Below are positions 18,284 to 26,529 of a stretch of 64,000 nt of DNA, one piece after another. This DNA is from an uncultured Flavobacteriaceae bacterium (lineage in GTDB: Bacteria > Bacteroidota > Bacteroidia > Flavobacteriales > Flavobacteriaceae): assembly GCA_947487895.1 (NCBI GenBank), contig CANKYF010000003.1:62001-126000 (forward strand), read 5' to 3'. Below the pieces are notes generated by a model, which saw nothing but the letters and a program-made list of their open reading frames with translations, had not been told where the DNA came from and did no database searches. Made by a program: the position numbers and the translations under genes. How positions within the stretch are numbered: the first letter of the stretch is position 1; each line of letters opens with the position of its first letter.

Positions 18284-19339
18284 ATGAAAAAATATGTTCT
18301 TTTATTTTGTATTCAACTATTCTTGTTTTCATGTAGCACTACTGAAAACGCTCTAAACGAAGTATCTACCGAACCTTCAGATTGGCTTATTCCAATAAAT
18401 GAAGTAAGAGATGGAGGCCCTGGTAAAGACGGCATTCCTTCAATTGACAACCCAAGATTTACTGACGCAAGTAGCGTTAATTTCTTAAATGAAGATGATC
18501 TAATTATTGGTGTTTTCCAAGGAAATACAGCTAAAGCATACCCTCATGTTGTAATGGATTGGCACGAGGTTACTAACGATGAAATAAATAATAAGTTTTT
18601 CACTCTTAATTACTGCCCTTTAACTGGTACAGCTTTTGCCTGGGAAAGTAAATCTAATGATAGTAGAACTACTTTTGGCGTTTCTGGATTATTATACAAT
18701 GCTAACCTTATTCTATACGATAGAAATACAGATAGTAATTGGTCTCAACTGCGTTTAGAATGTGTTAATGGCAACCTTATTGGTGACAAACCTAAACTAT
18801 ATAGCGTTGTTGAAACTGACTGGAAAACATGGAAAGTACTTTACCCAAACTCACAAGTTTTAAATACGCAAACAGGTTTTTCAAGAACGTATGGCGTCTC
18901 TCCATATGGTGATTACGCTACAAATAACAATAGATTTATATTTAGACCTGCCATTACCAATGCTGCACTACCAAACAAGCAAAGAGTATATGCAGTTATT
19001 GATAATGAAGGCTCTAAAGTATATCAGTTTTCAGATTTTGGAAATGGTGATGCTATTCGTGATTCCTTTAATGGTGAAGACTATTTAATTGTTGGAAATG
19101 GTAACATTATGAATGGTTTTAAGTTAGAAGGTGATTTAGCTAATCTCACTTTTGAATATAGTTTTAATGATTCTGAAGCATTTTTTTCTGATGACGAAGG
19201 TAATATGTGGTCTATATTTGGCACTGCAATTAGTGGCCCTCGAGAAGGTCAATCTTTAACAGCTGTAAAATCTGTAATGAGTTATTGGTTTGCTATTGCA
19301 GCTTTTTATCCTAATCCAGAAATTTATGAAGCACCTTAA
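18284..19339 (+). CDS. DUF3179 family lipoprotein
   Basis: A 351-residue lipoprotein; the signal ends with lipobox LFSC. The mature part has the DUF3179 features: WLIPINEVRDGGPGKDGIPSIDNPRF at the start of the domain, then DWHEVTNDEI, NYCPLTGTAFAW with a conserved cysteine, and SWTQ-like DSNWSQLRLEC. Proteins of this family are exported and uncharacterised. It follows the barrel gene by 11 nt, so the two may act together at the cell surface. No downstream terminator with GC content is seen. Confidence 0.85.
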   Translation: MKKYVLLFCIQLFLFSCSTTENALNEVSTEPSDWLIPINEVRDGGPGKDGIPSIDNPRFTDASSVNFLNEDDLIIGVFQGNTAKAYPHVVMDWHEVTNDEINNKFFTLNYCPLTGTAFAWESKSNDSRTTFGVSGLLYNANLILYDRNTDSNWSQLRLECVNGNLIGDKPKLYSVVETDWKTWKVLYPNSQVLNTQTGFSRTYGVSPYGDYATNNNRFIFRPAITNAALPNKQRVYAVIDNEGSKVYQFSDFGNGDAIRDSFNGEDYLIVGNGNIMNGFKLEGDLANLTFEYSFNDSEAFFSDDEGNMWSIFGTAISGPREGQSLTAVKSVMSYWFAIAAFYPNPEIYEAP

Positions 19340-19460
19340 AACTTCTGTTTTTCGTGTTTAAAAAAATAAAAAGTGTTCTTTTATTTTAGTAAATTCACTG
19401 TAGATATATTTTTTAGATTTTAAAATACATCACCTAAGATATTAATAAACGTATGAAAAT

Positions 19461-19486
19461 GTCCCCTTGAGGGGACCATAGGGGTG
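19461..19486 (-). repeat. Palindromic repeat copy 4 (inverted, directly before the broken DUF559 gene)
   Basis: Inverted form GTCCCCTTGAGGGGAC, CAT, AGGGGTG. It ends 10 nt before the ATG of the second DUF559 copy, the left end of unit B. Confidence 0.85.
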
Positions 19487-19496
19487 TTAGACTAAA

Positions 19497-19860
19497 ATGA
19501 GAAACAAAATAATTCCTTATACAGAATTAAAAGATCTAGCTAGACAACTAAGAAAGAATAGCACTTTACCAGAAGTTTTATTATGGCAAAACTTGAAAAA
19601 ACGTGCTCTAAGTATTCAATTTCATAGACAAGTACCCATGTTAAATTACACTGTAGATTTTTATTGCCATGAAATTGGTTTGGCTATTGAAATTGATGGT
19701 AAAAGCCATGACCATAGTTTCCTGTACGACGCAAAAAGACAAGGAGAATTAGAAACATTATGGTGTTAAGTTTCTAAGATTTTCTAATGATGAAGTAAAA
19801 AAGAATATGTTTAGTGTTTTATTGGTAATCGAAGAGAAAATTAAAGAACTTAATGAGTGA
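19497..19860 (+). pseudogene. DUF559 endonuclease-like pseudogene (unit B)
   Basis: Second copy of the DUF559 gene. Relative to the copy at 16793 a single T is inserted at 19758 or 19759 (GAAACATTATGG versus GAAACATATGG), which brings a stop codon at 19767-19769 after 90 codons. If the base is removed, the frame runs on through FLRFSNDEVKK to a TGA at 19858-19860 and gives a full-length 120-residue protein. Before the insertion I count about five residue changes and one deletion against the first copy, with many more silent third-position differences. So both copies were probably kept under selection before this one broke. The catalytic blocks IEIDGKSHDH and VDFYC are intact upstream of the break. 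Confidence 0.85.
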
Positions 19861-19886
19861 TTTATTAATTGCCTTACCCTTATAGA

Positions 19887-19912
19887 CACCCCTAAAGTCC
19901 CCTCAAGGGGAC
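19887..19912 (+). repeat. Palindromic repeat copy 5 (forward, directly after the broken DUF559 gene)
   Basis: Forward form CACCCCT, AAA, GTCCCCTCAAGGGGAC. It starts 26 nt after the restored stop codon, the right end of unit B. Confidence 0.85.
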
Positions 19913-19991
19913 AACCATTCAAACCTAAGAACCTATCTTTAGTTTGTTAAATAAAATATTCAATATATTAACAAAAGAGACGTAAATGAAT

Positions 19992-20017
19992 GTCCCCTTG
20001 AGGGGACTTGAGGGGTG
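19992..20017 (-). repeat. Palindromic repeat copy 6 (inverted)
   Basis: Inverted form GTCCCCTTGAGGGGAC, TTG, AGGGGTG. It lies 21 nt beyond the end of the ygiQ-type gene and may also serve as its terminator. Confidence 0.8.
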
Positions 20018-20038
20018 TTGTGATTCCAGGTAAATAAT

Positions 20039-21982
20039 TTATCTACGCTTTTTGCTCTTAAACTTAGCTTTGTTTTTTCTTTGATTAAAAGGAATAGCAT
20101 CATTAAACGTATGCTTAGGTTTACTTGGTTTGTTTTTGCGCCACTTATCATTTTCTGGCAATAACACTTTTAACAAGTCTTGTCTACCAAGTTTGTTTAA
20201 TGTATTCTTAATCCAGGCTTTGTTTTCGTTTTTATACCAAAAGAAAAAACGGTGTTGTTCGTCTTTTTCCTTTTGACTCTTAGGCGTTTTAACTTTTTCA
20301 AGCGTGTAAGGGTGATAGCCGCTGTAATAGATAACCGTAGCAACCGTCATAGGTGTTGGCGTAAAACCTTGCACTTGTTCTAACTGAAAGCCCATATCTT
20401 TAGTTTCAGCAGCTAAATTTGCCATGTCTTCTGCTTCACAGGCTGGGTGATTAGATATGAAATAAGGAATTAATTGAAGCTTTAGTTTATGCTTCACATT
20501 AATTTTATCAAATCTATCTTTGAACTTATGAAAATATTTAAAGGAAGGCTTACGCATTAATTTTAAAACAGGGTCGCTAGTATGTTCTGGAGCTACTTTT
20601 AAACGTCCAGATACATGCTTCGTCATGACCTCTTCTGTATAATCATCAAGCTCTTTGGCATCGGCATTTTTATTGAATTCTGGTACTAACATATCATGAC
20701 GAATACCACTACCTATAAAAGATTTTTTAATCTTTGGATGACTGTCTACTGCCTGATATAATTGCGTTAATGGTTTATGTGAGGTATCTAGATTACTACA
20801 AATTACTGGTGAAATACATGAAGGTGCTACACATTTATCACAGATAGATTGAATCTTACCCTTCATCTTGTACATGTTAGCACTAGGACCTCCAATATCT
20901 GATAAATACCCTTTAAAATCTGGCATATTAGCAACCTGATCTACTTCTTTTAAAACAGATTCTTGACTTCGCGAAGCAATAAACTTTCCTTGATGCGCCG
21001 AAATAGTACAGAAACTACAACCTCCAAAACACCCTCTATGTACATTGATTGAAAACTTAATCATTTCAAAAGCTGGTATTGGCCCACGCTTATTGTATTT
21101 AGGATGTGGTAACCTTGTATAAGGCAAATCAAAAGACGCATCAATCTCATCTTCCGTCATAGTTGGATATGGCGGATTAATCATTAAAGTCTTATCTCCT
21201 ATTTTTTGAAAAATACGTCTTGCATATAATTTATTAGACTCCTGCTCTATAGTCTTGAAGTTAGAAGCATAGGTCTTTTTATCTTTTAAACAGTTTTCAT
21301 GTGAAGCTATTTCTACATCTTCCCAATTACTATTCTTAGGAACTTTATCTTCTTTATTTAATAAAACAGCCGTTTGTTTTACCGTATTTATACTGTTAAA
21401 AGGGACTCCCTTTTGCAACAAACGTACCACTTCTCTTAAAGGTTGCTCTCCCATTCCATACACCAACATATCTGCTTTAGAGCTTTCTAAAATGGTTGGC
21501 AATAATTTATCACTCCAATAATCGTAATGAGTTACTCGCCTTAAAGAAGCTTCAATACCTCCAATTAACACTGGCACATCTGGCCATTTTTCTTTTAAAA
21601 TTTTAGAATATACTGTAGTAGCGTAATCTGGTCTAAAGCCTATATCTCCATTAGGGGTGTAAGCATCTTTTTTTCTCCTTTTCTTATTAGCATTATAATT
21701 ACTAATCATAGGATCCATACAACCACCCGTAACTCCAAAAAATAGTTTTGGCGCCCCTAACTTAACAAAATCCTGAAGATTGTCATTCACATTTGGTTGC
21801 GGTACAATAGCAATTCGCAAGCCATAACTTTCAAGAATACGCCCAATAACTGCTGGACCAAAAGAAGGATGATCTACATAAGCATCGCCACTAAATAGAA
21901 TAACATCTAGTTCTTCCCATCCACGAATCTTGATTTCTCGGTTAGTAGTAGGCAGCCAATTTGAAAGTTTTAAATCTTGCAT
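20039..21982 (-). CDS. YgiQ family radical SAM protein
   Basis: A 647-residue member of the UPF0313/YgiQ family. The N-terminal part (SNWLPTTNREIKIRGWEELDVILFSGDAYVDHPSFG) is the family's characteristic cobalamin-binding-like domain. The radical SAM cluster motif CFGGCSFC is at about residue 316, followed by TISAHQG and family blocks such as KVAPEHTSDPVLKLMRKPS and YFISNHPACE. The C-terminus is very basic (NQRKNKAKFKSKKRR). A possible second iron-sulfur ligand set is CDKCVAPSCISPVIC. The reaction is unknown in any organism to my knowledge. It is a single gene; the palindromic repeat beyond its stop may end its transcript. Confidence 0.93.
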   Translation of the reverse strand: MQDLKLSNWLPTTNREIKIRGWEELDVILFSGDAYVDHPSFGPAVIGRILESYGLRIAIVPQPNVNDNLQDFVKLGAPKLFFGVTGGCMDPMISNYNANKKRRKKDAYTPNGDIGFRPDYATTVYSKILKEKWPDVPVLIGGIEASLRRVTHYDYWSDKLLPTILESSKADMLVYGMGEQPLREVVRLLQKGVPFNSINTVKQTAVLLNKEDKVPKNSNWEDVEIASHENCLKDKKTYASNFKTIEQESNKLYARRIFQKIGDKTLMINPPYPTMTEDEIDASFDLPYTRLPHPKYNKRGPIPAFEMIKFSINVHRGCFGGCSFCTISAHQGKFIASRSQESVLKEVDQVANMPDFKGYLSDIGGPSANMYKMKGKIQSICDKCVAPSCISPVICSNLDTSHKPLTQLYQAVDSHPKIKKSFIGSGIRHDMLVPEFNKNADAKELDDYTEEVMTKHVSGRLKVAPEHTSDPVLKLMRKPSFKYFHKFKDRFDKINVKHKLKLQLIPYFISNHPACEAEDMANLAAETKDMGFQLEQVQGFTPTPMTVATVIYYSGYHPYTLEKVKTPKSQKEKDEQHRFFFWYKNENKAWIKNTLNKLGRQDLLKVLLPENDKWRKNKPSKPKHTFNDAIPFNQRKNKAKFKSKKRR

Positions 21983-22061
21983 AGCTGTGCAAAAATAAGG
22001 AAAAATCAGTGCTTATTGCTATAACCTCCAAATTCATATAATTCTATCAAGCTTTATTTTT

Positions 22062-22466
22062 TTAAAATGGCACCCATAAAATTTTATCAATAACAGGACA
22101 CTCTGTATAATACACTCTTAATCGATTTTCTTTGTCTTTAGAATATTGACTTGTATCAATATTAGCAAAGGCCAAAGCCGTATTACTATTATCATTTCTA
22201 TCAAAAGCCGTTACCCCTATAAACTCTCCTCTTCTTATAGTAAATTCTAGAGTTTTAGTACTTCCCGAAGCAACATCGTAACTAGTTTGCACATCATTTT
22301 TATCAATCAAATATGTAAGAGGAAGAGAGTTACATACATCAAAATTATTATTAACGAGTTGTATTTCAAACTTTAATAAATCCCTATCTTCCAAAAGCAT
22401 TTCCTCTTCGCAAGACAGAAATGAAAGTAAAAACAATATAATAAAGCTGTATTTTAAATTGTTCAT
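22062..22466 (-). CDS. Hypothetical lipoprotein (operator-controlled, second gene)
   Basis: Not recognised. A 134-residue lipoprotein with lipobox FLSC and an acidic start to the mature protein (EEEMLLEDRD). The rest is rich in beta-strand patterns, consistent with a small envelope domain. It begins 26 nt after the stop of the other lipoprotein gene (22493-23068), so both should be on one transcript that starts at the divergent operator-promoter at 23094-23171. Two cysteines (VCNSL, TECPV) could form a disulfide. Regulation by the adjacent two-component system is inferred from the operator. Confidence 0.7.
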   Translation of the reverse strand: MNNLKYSFIILFLLSFLSCEEEMLLEDRDLLKFEIQLVNNNFDVCNSLPLTYLIDKNDVQTSYDVASGSTKTLEFTIRRGEFIGVTAFDRNDNSNTALAFANIDTSQYSKDKENRLRVYYTECPVIDKILWVPF

Positions 22467-22492
22467 AATAGACCTAATTTGGTGATTAATTA

Positions 22493-23068
22493 TTATCCTT
22501 CTGTATCTTCTAAACTAACTTCTATTGTAAATCTTACTGTAATAGTAACCTCTACCCTAAAAAATGCTGGATTGTGAGATACTTTTCCTTTATATATGTA
22601 TGAGAGTAATTTTTCTTTAGTAAGGAAATTATTTGCACTTGCAAAATCTCCATTAAGATCAAATCGTGTACCAAAAAGATCTGCTTCTGCTATATTCTGA
22701 TTGGCTATTGGAAAATTTTGAGCATCCATAAATGCAGTGGAAATAAAAAAGGCACTCCCAACAGTGTTTGCATCTACATTTCCGCTAAAATCTTTATATT
22801 CATACTTAACTCTATCAATTTCTACTTTCTTAATTTGTTCAGGATTGTCAATAATATCTTTTACTTTTGGATCATTACGAAGATTAAACCCACCTCCTTC
22901 TTGAAAACTTATTGCGGTATTAGAATCTGGTTCTGAGAGAACGTCTATAGTTATTGTATCTGTATAAGTTGATGTTATTGTCACCTCTTCACTAATTAAT
23001 TCTTCTAGTTCATCACAGTTAAAGAGTAGGCAAAATAAAATTAAGGTGAGAATTTGATTTGTTTTCAT
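22493..23068 (-). CDS. Hypothetical lipoprotein (operator-controlled, first gene)
   Basis: Not recognised. A 191-residue lipoprotein; the signal ends LLFNC, then DELEELISEE. The mature protein is predicted to be mostly beta, with a strongly amphipathic region KKVEIDRVKYEYKDFSG and a C-terminal strand AFFRVEVTITVRFTIEVSLED. This resembles small beta-sandwich surface proteins of Bacteroidota but no family is certain. Its own -7 box TAATTTTG (minus strand, 23094-23101) sits 23 nt from the palindromic operator, with the ATG 26 nt further on. It is divergent from the START-domain gene and likely coregulated with it. Confidence 0.7.
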   Translation of the reverse strand: MKTNQILTLILFCLLFNCDELEELISEEVTITSTYTDTITIDVLSEPDSNTAISFQEGGGFNLRNDPKVKDIIDNPEQIKKVEIDRVKYEYKDFSGNVDANTVGSAFFISTAFMDAQNFPIANQNIAEADLFGTRFDLNGDFASANNFLTKEKLLSYIYKGKVSHNPAFFRVEVTITVRFTIEVSLEDTEG

Positions 23069-23093
23069 GATAATACAATTTACAAGTTGAGAA

Positions 23094-23101
23094 CAAAATT
23101 A
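23094..23101 (-). promoter_or_regulatory. -7 box for the lipoprotein pair
   Basis: TAATTTTG on the minus strand, exactly 23 nt from the near edge of the 16-nt operator core at 23125-23140. The -33 position reads TATG and lacks the TTTG consensus, which suggests dependence on an activator. Confidence 0.7.
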
Positions 23102-23120
23102 TTTCCAAAGCATTAAACAT

Positions 23121-23144
23121 CATATACCTAATGTTAGGTATATG
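23121..23144. promoter_or_regulatory. Perfect palindromic operator for the adjacent NarL/LuxR-type regulator
   Basis: A perfect 24-bp palindrome with 11-bp arms and a TG centre; the core is TACCTAATGTTAGGTA (23125-23140), a 7-2-7 inverted heptamer of the kind NarL-family regulators bind. A TAATTTTG -7 box lies exactly 23 nt away on each side (23094-23101 minus, 23164-23171 plus). The site thus sits at the -33 position of two divergent promoters. A second copy with the same spacing is at 26443. Confidence 0.8.
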
Positions 23145-23163
23145 AATACTATTAATGCTTATC

Positions 23164-23171
23164 TAATTTTG
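23164..23171 (+). promoter_or_regulatory. -7 box for the START-domain/two-component operon
   Basis: TAATTTTG, 23 nt from the operator core and 24 nt before the ATG at 23196. The -33 position (TATG) lies within the outer palindrome and is not a consensus element. Confidence 0.7.
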
Positions 23172-23195
23172 GACTAAATCAACTGTTAATTCTAA

Positions 23196-23813
23196 ATGCT
23201 ATTTAAACTTAAACATATAATTCTCCCTATAATAATTTGCTATCCTTTTATAATAAGTGCCCAAAAGGAATTTGAATTAAATTTTTGTAAAGAAGGCATA
23301 TCTGTGTATTCAAAAAATACATCCGATAAAAATCATATTGAATATAAAGGGTCTATAACTATAGATAGTTCTTCACTTAAAAATGCAATACAAATACTAA
23401 CTGATTATGAAAACCATAAAAATTGGGTATATAATTGTAAAAACTCAAGTCTTATTAAAGAAGATAAAAATACTACACATTTATATCAGGTTTGTAACGC
23501 TACATGGCCTTTTAAAAACAGAGATTATGTACTTCGTTTAGAACGAAAAGAACTTGAAAACGGTAATATAAAAGTTGATTTCAAAAGTGTTCCAAATATG
23601 ATTTCAAATAAAAAAGAATTAGTCAGAATAGATGAGTTTAGTGGTTATTGGGAAATTGAAAAAAAAGCTTCAAAAGTTACCATCACAATGTATGGAAACT
23701 TTAATCCTAAAATGAGATTGCCGAAAGCTATTATGGAGAAGTATTCAAAGAAAATCCCCCTTAATACGTTGTTGAATTTAAAAGATAAATTAACACCTGA
23801 AATACCGAAATAA
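23196..23813 (+). CDS. START-domain lipid-binding protein, exported
   Basis: A 205-residue protein with a signal peptide (IILPIIICYPFIISAQ). The mature part is a START-like domain: GISVYSKNTSDKNHIEYKGS, then ILTDYENHKNWVYNCKNSSLI, the conserved aromatic WPFKNRDYVLR and GYWEIE, ending in an amphipathic helix (NTLLNLKDKL). START domains hold a hydrophobic ligand such as a lipid or sterol in a deep cavity. Located in the periplasm, it could carry or sense a lipid. It is the first gene after the plus-strand operator-promoter and lies 70 nt before the histidine kinase gene, so it is likely part of the regulon. The ligand is unknown. Confidence 0.85.
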   Translation: MLFKLKHIILPIIICYPFIISAQKEFELNFCKEGISVYSKNTSDKNHIEYKGSITIDSSSLKNAIQILTDYENHKNWVYNCKNSSLIKEDKNTTHLYQVCNATWPFKNRDYVLRLERKELENGNIKVDFKSVPNMISNKKELVRIDEFSGYWEIEKKASKVTITMYGNFNPKMRLPKAIMEKYSKKIPLNTLLNLKDKLTPEIPK

Positions 23814-23883
23814 TTAAAATCCTACTCTGTCATTTATCTTAAAGATTAAATTTAATTATATTTAAATAGTCCAACCTCTTTAC

Positions 23884-25809
23884 ATGAAAAGACTTTCAAT
23901 TTATTTTATACTTTTAATTTGCGTTATTTCCCCAGCGCAAACCAAACGCATAGACAGTCTAAATCAGGTATTATTAACTACTGAAGATTCTTTGGAAAGA
24001 GCCTTAGTACATCTTAAGTTATCACAATTACATGAACGTATAGATTTAAAAAAAGGGCTGGTTTTTGCTTACAAAGCATTTCAACATAAAACTAATGATT
24101 CGTTACTAGCCGAAACGAATAACCAATTAGGTAGATTTCATTTTTTCACAAATCAACTTGACTCTGCATCATACTATTTTAATAATGCTAAAAACATCCT
24201 GTATGAGTTAAAAGATGAAGGTAGAGCTGCAATAATAAATATTAGTATTGGTGCCATTCAATTACGCCAAGGAGATTACAATAAAACTATTTCTACTTTG
24301 ACTGAGAGTGCTCGCTTTTTTGAAGAGACTGACGATGAGTTAAATGCAGCTAAATGCCATTTAAATATAGCCAGTGCTTTTGCCGAATTAGAACTTTTTC
24401 CTAAAGCAATAGAATATAGTAAAAAAGCATTATTCTCGTTTGAGAACCTAAACATTTTGCCTTTGCAGCTCATTGCAATGCCCAATTTAGCAACCCAATA
24501 TTATAAAATTGGAGATACAACTAATGCATTACATTATAATAAAAAGGCAGAAGCATTAGCTACAAATGCAAATGATAAACGCTCTTTATCTATAATTTAC
24601 AATAATTTAGGAGACTTATATTTAGAAAAGGACACTAATAAAGCTAGGCAATATCTTGAAAAGAGCTTGACACTTAAAAATGAGTTGAACTTAAAATCTG
24701 GAATTGAAGTTACTCAAAATAATTTAGGCTATACTTATCTTAAAAACAAAGATTATACTACTGCCATCTCTTTTTTTAAAAAAGCAGAAAAACGTATCAA
24801 AGGAAAACAATTAGTACGTGTTTACAATAATTTGTCTGAAGCTTATGCTAATATAGGGCAGTTAAAAAGCGCACTAGAATACGCAAAAAAATCTAACACT
24901 CTTAATAATAATATCTTAAACAAAGAGAATCAGAAAAATTTTTTAGAAATACAAACTAAATACGAGACAGAAAAAAATAAAAACGAGATATTAAAACTAC
25001 AAACAGAGAACCTAGAAGTAGATTATAAACGTAAACAAAACTTATATTGGTTTGTTGGTGCACTTTTAGCATTGTCTCTTGCTATTATTTCAATTTATTT
25101 TCTCCAAAAAAATGCCAAACGCAAGCGCGTTATTATGCAACAAAACTTAAAAATAAAAGAACAATATTTTGATAGATTGCTTAATGCAAAAGAATTAGAA
25201 GGTATTGATAACATTTTAGAAGCTCAGGAAAAAGAACGCTCTAAAATGGCTGCTGAGTTACATGATAATTTAGGTAGTAAAGTGGCTGCATTAAAACTTT
25301 TTCTAGAGAATTCCAGCACTGAAAATGATTTTTCAAAAAACTACAACAAACTAAAAAAACTGATCTCGGAGACTTATCAAGAAATTCGAAGTATTTCAAA
25401 AAATAAAAACTTTGGTGCACAAATTAGTAATGGGTTAATTCCGTCAACAAAGGTAATAGCAGAACAAATTTCAGAAACAAAAAAAATACAGATTAGTGTT
25501 AACAATATTGATGTAAAAAAACGTATTGAAAACACTATTGAAATTCAAATATTTAGGGTTTTACAGGAACTAATCACTAACATTATTAAGCATTCTGAAG
25601 CTTCTGAAGCCACTATTCAGTTTTCTGAAGATGATGATATACTTAATATTATTGTTGAAGATAACGGCAAAGGCTTTGATGTGCGCAGTAATAGATCGGG
25701 AATTGGGCTTTCGAATATCGAAAAACGTGTAGAAAAAATGAATGGGATATTAGTTATTGATAGTGATAAAAGTAATGGTACAACCATAATTTTAAATATT
25801 CCTATATGA
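23884..25809 (+). CDS. TPR-containing sensor histidine kinase
   Basis: A 641-residue membrane sensor. Signal sequence to about residue 19 (LLICVISPAQ), then seven or so tetratricopeptide repeats in the periplasm (about 40-345), a coiled coil, one transmembrane helix (about 386-407) and a cytoplasmic kinase. The phosphoacceptor helix reads ERSKMAAELHDNLGSK with His-460, the HisKA_3 type that pairs with NarL-like regulators. The ATP-binding domain has ELITNIIKHSE (N box), DNGKGFD and GIGLSNIEKRVEKMNG. The stop overlaps the regulator's start (ATGA at 25806-25809), so the two are translationally coupled. The signal sensed is unknown; the START-domain protein encoded upstream may deliver it. Confidence 0.92.
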   Translation: MKRLSIYFILLICVISPAQTKRIDSLNQVLLTTEDSLERALVHLKLSQLHERIDLKKGLVFAYKAFQHKTNDSLLAETNNQLGRFHFFTNQLDSASYYFNNAKNILYELKDEGRAAIINISIGAIQLRQGDYNKTISTLTESARFFEETDDELNAAKCHLNIASAFAELELFPKAIEYSKKALFSFENLNILPLQLIAMPNLATQYYKIGDTTNALHYNKKAEALATNANDKRSLSIIYNNLGDLYLEKDTNKARQYLEKSLTLKNELNLKSGIEVTQNNLGYTYLKNKDYTTAISFFKKAEKRIKGKQLVRVYNNLSEAYANIGQLKSALEYAKKSNTLNNNILNKENQKNFLEIQTKYETEKNKNEILKLQTENLEVDYKRKQNLYWFVGALLALSLAIISIYFLQKNAKRKRVIMQQNLKIKEQYFDRLLNAKELEGIDNILEAQEKERSKMAAELHDNLGSKVAALKLFLENSSTENDFSKNYNKLKKLISETYQEIRSISKNKNFGAQISNGLIPSTKVIAEQISETKKIQISVNNIDVKKRIENTIEIQIFRVLQELITNIIKHSEASEATIQFSEDDDILNIIVEDNGKGFDVRSNRSGIGLSNIEKRVEKMNGILVIDSDKSNGTTIILNIPI

Positions 25810-26435
25810 CTGTTTCCATAATTATAGTAGACGATCACCAACTGTTTATTGATGGTATCAAATCTATACTTCAAAACGTCATTAATGTGAAAGTAGTTGG
25901 AGAAGCTAATAACGGTATTGAAGTCATAAAATTACTTGAAAATGGCGTTAAACCAGATATTATTATCACTGATATTCGTATGCCCGTTCTAGACGGTATT
26001 GGGCTAACAAGATTAATTTCTACAGATTATCCTAATATAAAGATTCTTGCTCTAAGTATGTTCGATCAAGCAATTGATGTAACAGAAATGCTTGAAGTTG
26101 GTGCAAACGGTTATGTTACTAAAAATGTTGATAAAGAAGAATTGGAATTAGCTATTAATACATTAATAAAAAACGAATATTATTTCAGCAAAAACTTACC
26201 TAAAAATATTAAGGATTGGTTCACAAAAGAAAATGTTAGACCTCAATCAGAACTAACAAAACGAGAAGCCGAAATTTTACAACTTATAGCTAAAGGTAGA
26301 ACATCTTTACAAATGGCAAAACAATTAAGCCTAAGCAAATTTACAATAGATACTCACCGCAAAAATATTCATAAAAAACTAGGGATTAAAAGTAATACTG
26401 GATTGGTAAATTATGTCTTAAAAAACATCAAATAA
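25806..26435 (+). CDS. NarL/LuxR-type response regulator
   Basis: A 209-residue DNA-binding response regulator. The receiver domain has the acidic pair DD (9-10), phosphoacceptor Asp-56 in ITDIRMP and the conserved Lys in VTKNVDK. The C-terminal LuxR-type helix-turn-helix (about 147-205) reads LTKREAEILQLIAKGRTSLQMAKQL with the recognition helix in FTIDTHRKNIHKKLG. It overlaps the kinase gene by 4 nt. The two palindromes that flank this gene set (23121-23144 and 26443-26466) have the 7-2-7 form expected for this family, so it probably activates its own operon, the divergent lipoprotein genes and the gene that follows. That assignment is inference from position and symmetry. Confidence 0.95.
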   Translation: MTVSIIIVDDHQLFIDGIKSILQNVINVKVVGEANNGIEVIKLLENGVKPDIIITDIRMPVLDGIGLTRLISTDYPNIKILALSMFDQAIDVTEMLEVGANGYVTKNVDKEELELAINTLIKNEYYFSKNLPKNIKDWFTKENVRPQSELTKREAEILQLIAKGRTSLQMAKQLSLSKFTIDTHRKNIHKKLGIKSNTGLVNYVLKNIK

Positions 26436-26442
26436 ACAATGT

Positions 26443-26466
26443 TATATACCTACTATTAGGTATATG
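26443..26466. promoter_or_regulatory. Second copy of the regulator operator
   Basis: Near-perfect palindrome; core TACCTACTATTAGGTA (26447-26462) differs from the first operator at two central positions. A -7 box TAATTTTA begins at 26486, again exactly 23 nt from the core, in the plus direction only. The next start codon is at 26530. Confidence 0.75.
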
Positions 26467-26485
26467 ATTCATTTTAATTGAAAGG

Positions 26486-26493
26486 TAATTTTA
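26486..26493 (+). promoter_or_regulatory. -7 box for the frameshifted gene
   Basis: TAATTTTA, 23 nt from the operator core at 26447-26462. The -33 position (26463-26466) again reads TATG. Confidence 0.6.
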
Positions 26494-26529
26494 TAATTTG
26501 ATTAAATATAACTCTTCCTTTCTAAAACA

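Noticed and set aside
19363-19387. Hairpin after the DUF3179 gene
   Set aside because: The stem is A-T only with a bulge; in DNA this AT-rich it is too weak to call a terminator.
16716-20017. Interpretation of the six palindromes as a CRISPR array
   Set aside because: The units alternate in orientation, the intervals range from 13 nt to 2.3 kb, and they enclose genes; no cas gene is present.
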